From positions 69,591,135 through 69,655,134 of the forward strand of contig CM071573.1 of NCBI GenBank assembly GCA_036426205.1: a stretch of DNA of 64,000 bases. Direction: 5' to 3'. This document shows positions 19,852-30,233 of the stretch, one piece after another (within the stretch, counting starts at the first letter, position 1; the number at the start of each line of letters is the position of its first letter). The notes under the pieces are model-generated. The model was not told the DNA's origin, ran no database searches, and worked only from the letters and a program-made list of their open reading frames with translations. The stretch is from Ascaphus truei. Its lineage: Eukaryota; Chordata; Amphibia; Anura; Ascaphidae. The position numbers and the translations under genes are program-made.

Positions 19852-20269
19852 CAGGGCTGTTAAAATCCAGGGCGAGAGTAAATTAAGGGGCGACAAGTAA
19901 AAAAAAGAATCCTGCCGCCTTTTAGGTTTAAATGATTAATTACGGCTTTGTGATTGGACTGGACACTTTAAGGCAGGGTGGCTGTCACACACCACCAGAG
20001 CAGTGACACTAGCGCCCCACAATGCCTTGTGCTTAAAGGCGCCAAGCCGTAGCAACAGGAGCAAGGCATTGTGGGGCGCTAGTGCATGCTCTGCTGTTTT
20101 GTGCAGCTACAATTTTCACTCAAGCCTCATTGACAGAAGTAAGGACCAGGATATTTATTATTTGAGGAGGGGTCTGTGTGCGTTAAATTAAGTGGGGGGG
20201 CGGGGTGGGGCTTGTGGTGGAGTAGTGACTTTTTTTCTGGTGAATCTTTGTGTAATTTTTTCAGCCCTG
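19852..20269. repeat. hAT-like MITE with a perfect internal hairpin
   Basis: The terminal inverted repeats are CAGGGCTG and CAGCCCTG, flanked by the near-identical 8-bp target duplication GATATTAG/GATATCAG. Inside, a perfect 22-bp inverted repeat (20008-20029 and 20062-20083, core GCGCCCCACAATGCC) encloses a 32-nt loop. No transposase ORF is present. Confidence 0.75.
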
Positions 20270-20545
20270 GATATCAGAAAACAAACATAAAATAACATGG
20301 TATAGTATAGGCGTATATTTCTCTATAAAAATATACGGTATTTAATGGTATCCATCCTGCAATCAAGTCCTCCCCTTGCCTCTTATATTCCATTTTTGGT
20401 AATGTAGTTAACTTTCCTTCTCTAAATTGTCTATACCATTCAGTATTTTTGAATGCGATGAAGTATAGTTCTTTTAGTACTTGCATATAGTGTATCCATA
20501 AACACTTACCCTATGGATGCCTATGTCTTTAAAGGAGCGATCCCA

Positions 20546-21121
20546 CATAGGCTCAATATCTACAAAGCTCCGTTATTGACGTAATGAGGCATTAACTGAA
20601 ATCAACACACTAAGTGCTAACGGGGATCTTCAAAGCTCACTGACAGTGTTATGTGCTGTTTAAATCCGTATCAAGCCCACGCGTTACTATATAACGCACA
20701 TTAGTGCTGATGATATGCCAAAGAGGTGTTCGCTGTCACAACGCCTACCCCCAGAGCTCCGTTATAGTTAACGCAGGGAGTTAACAATGTGTTAGTTAGG
20801 AATGGCTCCCGCTAGAACCTGCAATATGTGTTTTGCAGGAGAGGAGAGGCAAAACCCTCCCCAGCAAAACCCATATTTCAGGGTCTTTAGGGGGCTAACG
20901 CGACCTTTATGTAAGACAGACTTCATGCAAGTCATGTTATTTGAAGCGAATGCGTGGCAGTACTAACTTAACATGCCGTAAAGCTTATGCTAAGGAGATC
21001 AATAACGGCTGTTGTTTGCGGATTGGCGTTAACCTTCGGGAACATAATGTCCATTACGGATTTTGATAACAGTATGTTATGAGCCCAGGACTTAACGGAC
21101 CTTTGTGGATCTGGCCCATAG
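20546..21121. repeat. Large fold-back repeat, about 576 bp
   Basis: The left end CATAGGCTCAATATCTACAA and the right end, read as its complement CTATGGGCCAGATCCACAAA, align. Both are followed by a CTCCGTTA/GTCCGTTA word. The interior has no ORF of note. Its superfamily is not determined. Confidence 0.55.
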
Positions 21122-21186
21122 TCGGACAGATTAATTTCTTAGGGGCCTCTGAATGGGGACGTGTTTTATCCTTCTACCCTACTGTC

Positions 21187-21502
21187 CTTATCAGAGAGCC
21201 AATAAAGATAAGGGGTGGTGGGGAGGGGGGACTCTGGCTGTACAAGCGCTTACTGATCACACAGTGACATCACACGAAAGGCAGCAGCCAGAGGAAACGA
21301 AACCCTCCCAAGTCTAACTTTGAACAAATGTAAAAATAATTATAGGTGTCAGATTTGGGTGAAACAATGTATCAGTTACCCATATGAAGGCCCTTTAAAC
21401 ATGTCACTGGAATTAGTTCACTTTGGTCCTAGGAGGGACTGCCCCTTTAAAGGCACTCTCTCTTGCTCCCTCTTCCTCCTGTTTTAGAATAGCAGGCAGC
21501 TG
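21187..21502 (+). promoter_or_regulatory. Candidate muscle/cardiac regulatory cluster
   Basis: In non-repeat DNA about 5.9 kb upstream of the first visible SYNPO2L exon lie CTTATC (21187-21192), CCAAT (21199-21203), AGATAAGG (21206-21213) and a GGGGTGGTGGGG run. These are followed by an A/T-rich TAAAAATAAT (21331-21340) close to a MEF2 site and an E-box CAGCTG (21497-21502). GATA, MEF2 and E-box combinations occur in heart and skeletal muscle promoters. No start site or exon could be placed, so this is a motif-based guess. Confidence 0.3.
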
Positions 21503-21754
21503 TAATTAAGCTGTTAACGCGTTCACACAGCAGTATGCGAGAAGGGAAGGAAGAGGGACAGAAGCCACATTGTCAGCCAGAAGGATGTGTTAGTTGGGTC
21601 AACGATGGTGAACTGGCCCGAGCAGTCTCCCAGGTGTATTGTGATTATGAAGAATGACTCTTACGATTCACATCTCCTTGTGACTTGACACCCAATGCCA
21701 TAACATTGTGCCAATCCAGACACCACTTACATAATCACAACCCACAAAAGTCAC

Positions 21755-22439
21755 TGTATTGTATTGTACGTCTTTATTTATATAGCGCCATTAATGTACA
21801 TAGCGCTTCACAGCAGTAATACACGTGGTAATCAAATAAATAACAGATAATATAAATAACAGGTCATGGGAATAAGTACTTCATACATAAAAGTAACATG
21901 AAGGAAGAGGAGTCCCTGCCCCGAGGAGCTTACAGTCTAATTGGTAGGTAGGGAGAACGTACAGAGACAGTAGGAGGGAGTTCTGGTAAGTGCGTCTGCA
22001 GGGGGCCAAGCTTTATGTATCATGTGTCCAGTATAATCCACAGTGCTATTCATATGCTTCTTTAAGCAAGTGTGTCTTAAGGTGGGTCTTAAAGGTGGAT
22101 AGAGAGGGTGCTAGTCGGGTACTGAGGGGAAGGGCATTCCAGAGGTGTGGGGCAGTAAGTGAGAAAGGTGTAAGGCGGGAGAGGGCTTTAGATACAAAGG
22201 GGGTAGAAAGAAGACATCCTTGAGAGGAACGCAAGAGTCGGGATGGTGCATAACGAGAAATTAGGGCTGAGATGTAAGGAGGAGCAGAAGAGTGTAAAGC
22301 TTTAAAAGTGAGGAGGAGAATTGAGTGTGAGATACGGGATTTGATCGGAAGCCAGGAGAGGGATTTCAGCAGGGGAGACGCGGAGACAGATTTAGGAAAG
22401 AGTAGAGTGATTCTGGCAGCAGCGTTTAGGATAGATTGT
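21755..22439 (-). mobile_element. L2-type LINE, 3' end with ORF2 C-terminus
   Basis: Translated on the minus strand it reads YISALISRYAPSRLLRSSQG, then APHLWNALPLSTRLAPSL and FKTHLKTHLLKEAYE. This is the conserved C-terminus of L2-clade reverse transcriptase ORFs. The 3' UTR has the L2-type words ATTAGACTGTAAGCTCC and GCGCTATATAAATAAA, and ends in a TACAATACAATA tail at 21755. A close copy lies in the opposite orientation at 26190-26770. Confidence 0.8.
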
Positions 22440-22853
22440 TAGCATGCTAATTGGGGATTGTTTACACCCCATACCATACCAATTTGGGGATTATATCTCC
22501 TCAGCATCTGGGATACCTGTGGTGGGCCTTAGAGGAGCCCTATTTACCCTCTTTACACCGTGTCACCCTCACCCTATTTTTAACACACCTGTATATACCC
22601 TACACTTAAGATTATACTATATTTTGTTCCCTAATAAAACTTTTCTTGTTTTGCGTCGTTGGGCACTTAGGCTACTATACATTGTCCCATCCTGTGTTGC
22701 CCCATAGAGTGCAATTGTGGGTTTCTTTTCTGGCTTGGATTGCTATCCAAACTAGATTTTTGTGCTCCTATATCTTGTATTCCCTATGCACCATGGGATT
22801 TTATGATTATTGCGGTATTTATGGAAAGCGATAAGCACTTTTCTGCTTTTTTG
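22440..22853. mobile_element. 414-bp insertion within the LINE
   Basis: It is flanked by the exact 8-bp direct repeat TAGATTGT (22432-22439 and 22854-22861), and the LINE reads through if it is removed. The ends (TAGCATGCTAATTGG and TGCTTTTTTG) show no obvious inverted repeat. It contains an AATAAA (about 22633-22638). The ORFs of 60-90 codons in it look random. Family not recognised. Confidence 0.6.
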
Positions 22854-22861
22854 TAGATTGT

Positions 22862-23025
22862 AAGGGAGACAGGTGAGAGGCAGGAAGGCCGGACAGCAGG
22901 AGGTTACAGTAATCAAGACGGGAGAGAATGAGGGCCTGAGTCAGAGTTTTAGCAGTCGAGCAACAGAGGAAAGGGCGTATCTTTGTTATATTGCGGAGGA
23001 AAAAGCGACAGGTTTTAGAAACTCA
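22862..23025 (-). mobile_element. L2-type LINE, continuation beyond the insertion
   Basis: This continues the minus-strand LINE 5' of the 414-bp insertion. On the minus strand it encodes words like LDYCNLLLSGLP, typical of the L2 region upstream of the LWNALP motif. Similarity fades at about 23025. Confidence 0.65.
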
Positions 23026-23722
23026 TTTGTTTTAAAGTTGTCCACTATGGTCCCGAGAACTGTGGTTGTGGCAGAAATGATGACTATTACATCCACACAC
23101 ATGATATGTGCGGCAGTATTTATCATTCACAAATTATTTCAGAATCATGACTTGATAAAGGATTTGTTGCTTTAAATAAATAACGTAAAGAAGAATAAAA
23201 TCACTTTTTAAGTTTTTTTTTTTTTTTTTAAATTTAAAGTACAGCCCTCAGCTGAAAGAAATAGAGCCAAAAATCAATAGACAAGGCACACAGCCAGAGA
23301 ATTTCTGGGCTACCTGTAAATCTCCAGTAATCATATACGGAGGAGGGATAACTTTGACCCTTCCTGTGTGTTAAAGAAGTTATTGGAGTTTAGCACTTGT
23401 CAGTAAAATGTTTATTTTAAGCAGGCCTGTCACATTCATGCCCTTCAATAGGAGTAGACATTTAGATTTGAGGATTGCCACCTGGTTCCACGGTAACGAG
23501 TTTTTATTTAACCCATGATGTTTGATGTAAGGATGCTGGATTCCCAAACCTTAACTGGCGTGTGGGTGCATTTTAATATATGAGGGTGGCTCAAAAGCAA
23601 GTTTAAGCCATTCTGTGCCTCTAAATATCCCATCCACGGCATCCCTTAAAATGTGTCTTTAACCTGAAGATCGGAAGAAACCTTGTTAAAGAGACAACAA
23701 TCAGTAGCATGAGATTCAAGTA

Positions 23723-24054
23723 CAGGCATACCCCGGTTTAAGGACACTCACTTTAAGTACACTCGCGAGTAAGGACATATCGCCCAATAGGCAAACGGCA
23801 GCTCGTGCATGCGCCTGTCATCATGTCCTGAACAGCAATACCGGCTCCGTACCTGTACCGAAGCTGTGCGCAAGCGGGGAGACTATAGAGCCCGTTACAA
23901 ATGCGTTATTTATATCAGTTATGCACGTATATAACGATTGCAGTACAGTACATGCATCGATAAGTGGGGAAAAGGTAGTGCTTCACTTTAAGTACATTTT
24001 CGCTTTACATACATGCTCCGGTCCCATTGCGTACGTTAATGCGGGGTATGCCTG
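23723..24054. repeat. Tigger-like MITE, copy 1 (332 bp)
   Basis: The termini CAGGCATACCCCG and CGGGGTATGCCTG are inverted and flanked by TA. The start CAGGCATACC is the hallmark of pogo/Tigger mariner elements. Copies of almost the same length are at 31072 and 52357. No transposase ORF. Confidence 0.8.
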
Positions 24055-24147
24055 TAAAGGATACTCTTATGGGATATTGATAAACCCAAAATAGGAAGAT
24101 CACATGGTTAATCCAAGATGTTTGTTGACAAGTGGAAATTATAACGA

Positions 24148-24295
24148 GGGACACATTTACTAATCGGTCTTCTGCCATGAGACACCTTCCGGTGGTGGAA
24201 GAGACACCCAACAGCCTATTCATGTAAATGAGATATAACTTGATTTCCGGCGCTGGAAGGTCTTATTACAGAAGACTGTTTAGTAAATATGGCCC
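24148..24295. repeat. Fold-back repeat (GGGCCATATTTACTAA type)
   Basis: GGACACATTTACTAATCGG with TCTTCTG at the left pairs with CAGAAGACTGTTTAGTAAAT and ATGGCCC at the right. A related fold-back element is at 46127-46272. Confidence 0.55.
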
Positions 24296-24934
24296 AGAGA
24301 CTGAAAGATCACGTCCCACAGGCCCTAGTAGAAGAAGCTGCTATTTCCTGGCTGCAGTTCTGTCACTGTCCCAGCAGGGGGTGAGCACCGTCCGACGTAT
24401 AATACGTGATATGGTGATATCACCCTGTTCCTTTGAGCTGTGAAATGAGATCGGGAGGATTTCAGGATGAAGTCAAAATTATTTTTAACAAACACAGTTG
24501 CCTGTCTGTTATGGAAAGTGACAGACAGTAAAAGATGACAAAGGTCACATCATGCTTATTGTGGCATTGCTGTGACTGTCATATCACAACACCTTCTCAG
24601 CATTCTGAGAGCTAAAGCTTGGGACTTACCGATATCGTCTTTGTGGCTCTGTGGTTACATTTAAATAGATTGTATTTCATTTTCAGATATCAAAGTGCAG
24701 GTAACTTGCTCCCAATCTGGAATAGTTTGTTGGACCCGCGGGTCAGATGCATTATAGCAGTGATGATGTTAAAGGCACATTTTATATGGAATAAAATCTC
24801 AAAAAAAGTTTCCTCTTATTTGCTGCACTGGTCACTATTCAATCAATAGGTCTCTTGGCTGAATCTTTCAAACTATTATTTAGCAGGATTGATATCAAAC
24901 GCACAACGTTTTGGGGGAATCTTGTACTTGTAAC

Positions 24935-25041
24935 CATGTATTATTTGTCTTACTCTGTGCCCAGGACATACTTGAAAACGAGAGGTAACTCTCAATGTAT
25001 TACTTCCTGGTAAAATATTTTATAAATAAATAAATAAATAA
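24935..25041 (+). mobile_element. LINE 3' tail fragment (family 2)
   Basis: It contains CTCTGTGCCCAGGACATACT, ACGAGAGGTAACTCTCAATG and ACTTCCTGGTAAAATATTTT, and ends in (AATA)n. The same tail terminates LINE fragments at 33778 (minus), 53489 (minus), 56125 (plus), 59187 and 62537. Confidence 0.75.
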
Positions 25042-25079
25042 AATTCCTCTGGTGAAATATTTAAAAGATTCAGCTAAGA

Positions 25080-25258
25080 CACGGGGGCTCAACTCCAGTC
25101 CTCAAGACCCCCCGACAGTTCAGGCTTTAAGGATATCTCAGCTTCAGCACAGGTGGCTCAATCAGTGGCTCAGTCTTTGACTGAGCCACCTCTGCTGAAG
25201 CTTTGATATCCTTAAAGCCTGACCTATTGGGGGTTCTTGTGGACTGGAGTTGAGCACC
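25080..25258. repeat. Fold-back hAT-like MITE (family 1)
   Basis: The arms contain CTCAACTCCAGTCCTCAAG with GGATATCTCAGCTTCAGCAC, and their complements. The left end is decayed (CACGGGGGCTC). Confidence 0.7.
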
Positions 25259-26189
25259 ATTGAGCTAAAAATTGTTCTTAATTGAACAGTGCGGCAAATT
25301 AAAGTAAACTTGTATTTGATCTCCATTGTTTGATAGCGTTGGGGAGATTCCAGCCATCCCTCTATCCAGCACCAAAAAGGTACGATTTTAGAAAAACTAA
25401 GATATATATGGAAGGAGTGCGGTAAGAATTGACTTATTTATGGAATAAAATCCCAGGAAATCTCCCCCAGTACAGGCCTCAGCATTGAAAGCCGTGGAAA
25501 CATGACATTTCTAGTTGGCTTTTTTTCTCCCAAAGTTGCAGTGATAAAACTAGACTTATAAAGCATGTTTTTAGGATAGGACAATTTTTTTTTAAAGATT
25601 CCTCCCCCCTTATCTCTATCAATTTAACTGCTCATTAATTTTAGGGATTCACAGAGCTGTGGTAAAATATGGAAATTAAAGGAAAAAAACATATTTAGGC
25701 TGTGATACAGTCGCACCTCGGAAAGGAGCGTTAAAAGTAACAGCATATTTTTAGCTCAATTTGTGAGATTACATATATTGGGATCACTATTAAATAGTTG
25801 GAGGACCCTGCTATATTTTTCTCAAAGTGTACTGAAAACTAAATACATGAGATCAAAATTGAGTTAAATGCTGTTAAACAGAAAATATTGCAGATTTGGG
25901 CCACAAGAATAGAGCATAAGAGGTAAGAGACACTTGTCAGATTCCCTTACCCACCCTTTCCCTTATCTTCACAACTTCATCTTAGAGCCACAGATTTTTT
26001 TTAAGTGGGATAAAAACAAAAGTAAATGTATTACATTCTGTGAGTGATACCCAGAATATGAACCTTTATTTACATTCCTATTGATTGTCTAGTATTGGTT
26101 TCTGCCAAGAACGCTCAATACGTTCTATTTGTTTATCGCATGAACACTGACTGCATTATACTTTGAATTTCTGCTATACACATTTTATA

Positions 26190-26770
26190 CCGATCAAATC
26201 CTGCATCTCTCACTCAATTCTCCTCCTTACTTTTAAAGCTTTACACTCTTCTGCCCGTCCTTACATCTCAGCCCTAATTTCTCGCTATGCACCATCCCGA
26301 CTCTTGCGTTCTTCTCAAGGATGTCTTCTTTCTACCCCCTTTGTATCTAAAGCCCTCTCCCGCCTTAAACCTTTCTCACTGACTGCCCCGCACCTCTGGA
26401 ATGCCCTTCCCCTGAATACCCGACTAGCACCCTCTCTATCCACCTTTAAGACCCACCTTAAGACACACTTGCTTAAAGAAGCATATGAATAGCACTGTGG
26501 ATAATACTGGACACATGATACATAAAGCTTGGCCCCTTGCAGACGCACTTACCAGAATTCCCTCCTACTGTCTCTGTACGTTCTCCCTACATACCAATTA
26601 GATTGTAAGCTCCTCGGAGCAGGGACTCCTCTTGCTTAATGTTACTTCTATGTCTGAAGCACTTATTCTCATGACCTGTTATTTATATGATTACCAGGTG
26701 TATTACTACTGTGAAGCGCTATGTACATTAATGGGGTTATATAAATAAAGACATACAATACAATAAAGAC
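26190..26770 (+). mobile_element. L2-type LINE, 3' end with ORF2 C-terminus
   Basis: The plus strand encodes HSILLLTFKALHSSARPYIS, then APHLWNALPLNTRLAPSL and FKTHLKTHLLKEAYE with a stop at 26490. A 3' UTR follows with ATTGTAAGCTCCTCGGAGCA and a tail made of two ATAAAGACATACAATACAA units. It is the opposite-strand sister of 21755-23025, about 90% or more alike by eye, and is 5' truncated. Confidence 0.8.
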
Positions 26771-27408
26771 ATACAATACAAATGTTCACTATGGGTTGTG
26801 GCAGATTTGCACTATATCGATGCTCACTACATTTCATAATCGGTTTGTATTGGAAGACTGTTCACTGCATTCTACATTTCTACTGTAAATATATTTTCTA
26901 CATTTCGTTATTTATTTAATATGATCAGATTTGTTTATATTATACGAAAGTTCACTATTATCCCTTTCCCTTCATATTATCATTGATTTATATGATGTAT
27001 ATGACTAATAGGGGCTTACATAAGAACGTTCACTATGTTGGGTTAATGATTCACTACACTCACTACATGTAACTTTTTATTTCAATGTAAAAAGGGGTCT
27101 CTTCTATCCCTCTTCCCATATATTGACCAGAATACACAGGAAGATAAGGGACAGAATCAGCCCATCCTACTTTTATAGCTCATTTCCAATACAGCTCTCA
27201 TTGGTGGTAGTGCAGGTTTCTCTGGGGACCAAAGGGTATTGAGATGAGAAGTATATAGCCAGGACTGTCTGAGTCTGTCCCTTATATTCTGAAGCCAGTT
27301 CCCTCTCTTCATTCCAGTCGTCCTGAAGCAGTCGCCCCTTCTGTGTCCTCCTCCCATCTCTGAGCTGACTGGATGTAATGTGACTCTTTGTTTTCTCATC
27401 CCACACAG

Positions 27409-28103
27409 GGCAGCAGCTGGTGCTCAGACAGCACCGCGGTCCCACAGAGTGCTTCCTTCCCCAAGCAGCCCAAACCCCATCAGGAGCCCAGAACCCCCTC
27501 GTTCTTGGGCTACATCCCCATCATCCTCCTCCAAAACTGGTCAGCCTCGACTGTTGCATCTTGAGAGCATCACCTCTCCCCCGGACAGTGAGGCATACTA
27601 CGGGGAGACTGACAGCGACGCTGACGTCCGAGCATCTTCAGGGCATCCTCAGAGTGCACAGCAGCATCATAGCCAGCAGCAGCCGCCACAGGAGAAGCAC
27701 CGCAGGGCGCGTAAGAAGAGCCCCAGATCACCCCCAGGGAGCAACAGCAAGGCAGAAACTGAGCAGCAGTCACTGTCCGAGATGAGTGGTTATGAGAGTG
27801 GCCCTGGCGGTGTTGCTGAGTGTGCCTTGCAGCCCACGGTAGGAGTGGCTAAGCGGGAAATCATATGCCAGCCTGGGGGTAGCCGGGCTGAGACCCCCTT
27901 CTCCGATGTGGAAGGGTTTCTGCCAGCGGAGGAGGTAGAGCAGGTGTCTGACGTCACGGCACCTTCACCTGAGTCTTTTCTGCTGCCCCATGCCACCAGG
28001 AGCATCCGAGCTGAGCGGCATCTCATCCCAATGATAGGACCAGTGGAGCACCCTGTGGATGAAGATCTGACAACTACCTACTCGGAAAAAGCCAAAGAAG
28101 CAA
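27409..28103 (+). CDS. SYNPO2L: SYNPO2L internal exon (synaptopodin 2-like, CHAP)
   Basis: The exon follows the acceptor TCTCATCCCACACAG and ends at GAAGCAA|GTAAGT, leaving one base of a codon (phase 1). In the frame of 27410 it encodes about 230 residues. Blocks match the region between the PDZ domain and the C-terminal core of vertebrate SYNPO2L: SPPDSEAYYGETDSDAD near 27580-27630 and HLIPMIGPVEHPVDEDLTTT near 28019-28080. Between them lies a Ser/Pro/Gln-rich, poorly conserved stretch. SYNPO2L is an actin- and alpha-actinin-binding Z-disc protein of heart and skeletal muscle. The first bases, read one frame over, give QQLVLR, which resembles the last PDZ strand. A frameshift near 27420-27450 is therefore possible and the true 5' reading is uncertain. 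The joined codon across the intron is AAG (Lys), as the family expects. Confidence 0.88.
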
Positions 28104-28617
28104 GTAAGTACTAGCTAAAACCTGGTGCGTCCCAACGTTAATCCCCAAGACTTGAGTCCCTGAAGCTTGAATAGTTTTTATGTACTCCTTGTGGTCTTAG
28201 CATTTATGTGATGAGTGGCAATAAAATACTCAAGTGAGTGAGATCTTCACTGGAACTATTACAGTTCTGTTCCCACATACTTTGGCAGTGGCTGGAATAG
28301 GATCAGCTTTGGCCAGGATAGGATCTGGCATCTGTGATCCCTCTATTTTTACCTATCACGGCCAGTTTGGATTTCACCAGCAATTTGAACAGAAATGCGA
28401 CGATCCTAACAGCAGCATTTTGAATGTATCATCACAAACTCTCCTTGAGTATGCTTTGCCTCTCTAGTTCCCTCTTTTGGCACCCCACTAAATGAGGCAT
28501 TACTTACAAGAACCTTATCCTTTTATTCAAAGATCCACACTTCTCTGCCACTTACTTTCTACTGGTAATTGTGTTGCAAAATATGTGTGACAGACGTCAC
28601 CATCCTACCCGCTACAC

Positions 28618-28735
28618 CAGGGTCGGCCAACTCCAGTTCTCAAGGGCCACCAACAGGTCAGGTTTTAAGGATATCCCTGCTTCAGCACAGGTAGTTAAAT
28701 CAGTAGCTCAATCGGAATTAGCTCTGAGGTGGTTA
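28618..28735. repeat. Fold-back hAT-like MITE (family 1), left half
   Basis: It starts CAGGGTCGGCCAACTCCAGT and keeps the left arm through GGATATCCCTGCTTCAGCAC and TCAATCGGAATTAGCTC. The right arm is missing. Confidence 0.65.
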
Positions 28736-29400
28736 GCAGAGATGCCAACCGTCAAAGACCCAAAACAGTGAGATTGGAGGTTCTGGACCAAAGATGGCAG
28801 TTTAATAAGTGTTGACTTTTATCAGTGAAATTCTAATGACATCTATAAGACCACTAGTGCTAAATATTCACAGACTGTCTCCAAATTAGTCACATTCACT
28901 GGAAATCAGTGAGAGTTGACGTGTCTGGGTTAGTGAGGAGTTACATCGTCTGTTGTCATAAGTAAGATCACAAATCCAAGATGGCGTCTTCCTAGTTCCT
29001 TATAAGAAGGACTGTCTGACTCATTTTATTATATCATCTCGAGAGGAAGTTTATTCTGCTTATACGTTAACTTCTCTGGAAATGTGTAGAATATAAGAAT
29101 CCTACAATGCAAAGTCAGGGATCAGCAAACGATCAGTACTTATTATTTGTGTTTGAAAGAAAAATAACAAATAAATACTATGTTCGAGACAACATTTGGC
29201 GTAGCCGTGTAAAATTGGGGCATGGGCATTTTGTTGGGAACACCCTTGAACATCCTTGTTTTACCCTCTGAAATACATTTTGTACAACCTCCTTTTTTCC
29301 TGGGAGTTATTACTGCGGTATAGCTCTCTTACCCCAAACCAAGGATCATCTGTGACCCAAGGAATTAGAAACATGGACATAGACCTTTAGACAAAGAAAT

Positions 29401-29911
29401 GAGTAGGGATTCCACGCACTTCAATCATGGGATAGAGTGGGGATTCCACGCACTTCGATCATGGGATAGAATGGGGATTACATGCACTTCAATCATGGGA
29501 TAGAGTGGGGATTACATGCACTTCAATCATGGGATAGAATGGGGATTACATGCACTTCAATCATGGGATACAGTGGGGATTACATGCACTTCGATCATGG
29601 GATAGAGTGGGGATTCCACGCACTTCGATCATGGGATAGAGTGGGGATTCCACGCACTTCGATCATGGGATAGAGTGGGGATTCCACGCACTTCGATCAT
29701 GGGATAGAGTGGGGATTCCACGCACTTCGATCATGGGATAGAGTGGGGATTCCACGCACTTCGATCATGGGATAGAATGGGGATTCCCGCACTTCGATAT
29801 GGGATAGAGTGGGGATTCGAACGCTTCGTATCATGGATAGAGTGGGGATTCCCCGACACTTTCGATCATGGGATAGAGTGGGGATTACATGCACTTCGAT
29901 CATGGAATCCC
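29401..29911. repeat. 34-bp minisatellite, about 15 copies
   Basis: The unit runs GGGATAGAGTGGGGATTCCA followed by CGCACTTCGATCAT. Two variants alternate in blocks: TTACATGCACTTCAATCAT in the left third and at the right edge, TTCCACGCACTTCGATCAT in the middle. Near 29780-29860 several units carry small indels. Since 34 is not a multiple of three, all three frames are used and the ORFs over it are artefacts. Confidence 0.92.
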
Positions 29912-30035
29912 ACAACTCTGCATCCAATGTTTGATATTCTTAAGGGTTTTGAGAAGTAAAAATGACTGATAAATAATTGGGTTTAAAAGGACCAGTTCCT
30001 CCCTCCTACTTATTTATTCTTAGCCCCCATTTTTT

Positions 30036-30225
30036 TTACAGGGTGGAAACCAGGTGTACCCCTGAGGTCAATAGGAAGGTGCAACATCATCAGTTCTGAC
30101 TTCCTATTGGATGACCATTTAAATATCCTTTAAAAAATTGGAAGTGATACTGGTAACTTCGCCAGTAATTATCTCGGGGTCCGGGAGGTCCCCAGAGCTG
30201 AAAATATCATGGTTATTAGGGTGGA
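30036..30225. repeat. Fold-back MITE (CCAATAGGAAGC family), diverged part
   Basis: It shares GTCAATAGGAAGGTGCAACA, GACTTCCTATTGG and GTCCCCAGAGCTG with the copies at 13890 and 36656. Its left portion is lost or diverged. It abuts the TTAA-type element at 30234. Confidence 0.55.
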
Positions 30226-30233
30226 TTGCTCCT

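Larger units (their letters stand above)
12478..27408. other. Repeat-rich DNA upstream of the SYNPO2L exons
   Basis: This interval must contain the 5' exons of SYNPO2L unless they are lost or outside the assembly, but no PDZ-coding exon could be recognised. Annotated repeats occupy much of it. The stretches 12478-13171, 14239-16388, 16545-18198, 20270-20545, 23026-23722, 24296-24934, 25259-26189 and 26771-27408 are mostly AT-rich and hold nothing I can support, apart from a (GT)n run at 17353-17377, a poly-T at 23213-23229 and an L2-tail-like GCGCTATACAAATAA near 17800. ORFs of 60-110 codons there look random. Confidence 0.5.

Noticed and set aside
28234..28467. 77-codon ORF just after the 27.4-kb exon donor
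   Set aside because: Composition looks random and there are no splice signals joining it to SYNPO2L.
29401..29911. CRISPR-like array, because of regular 34-bp units
   Set aside because: The units abut without unique spacers and the genome is vertebrate, so it is a minisatellite.
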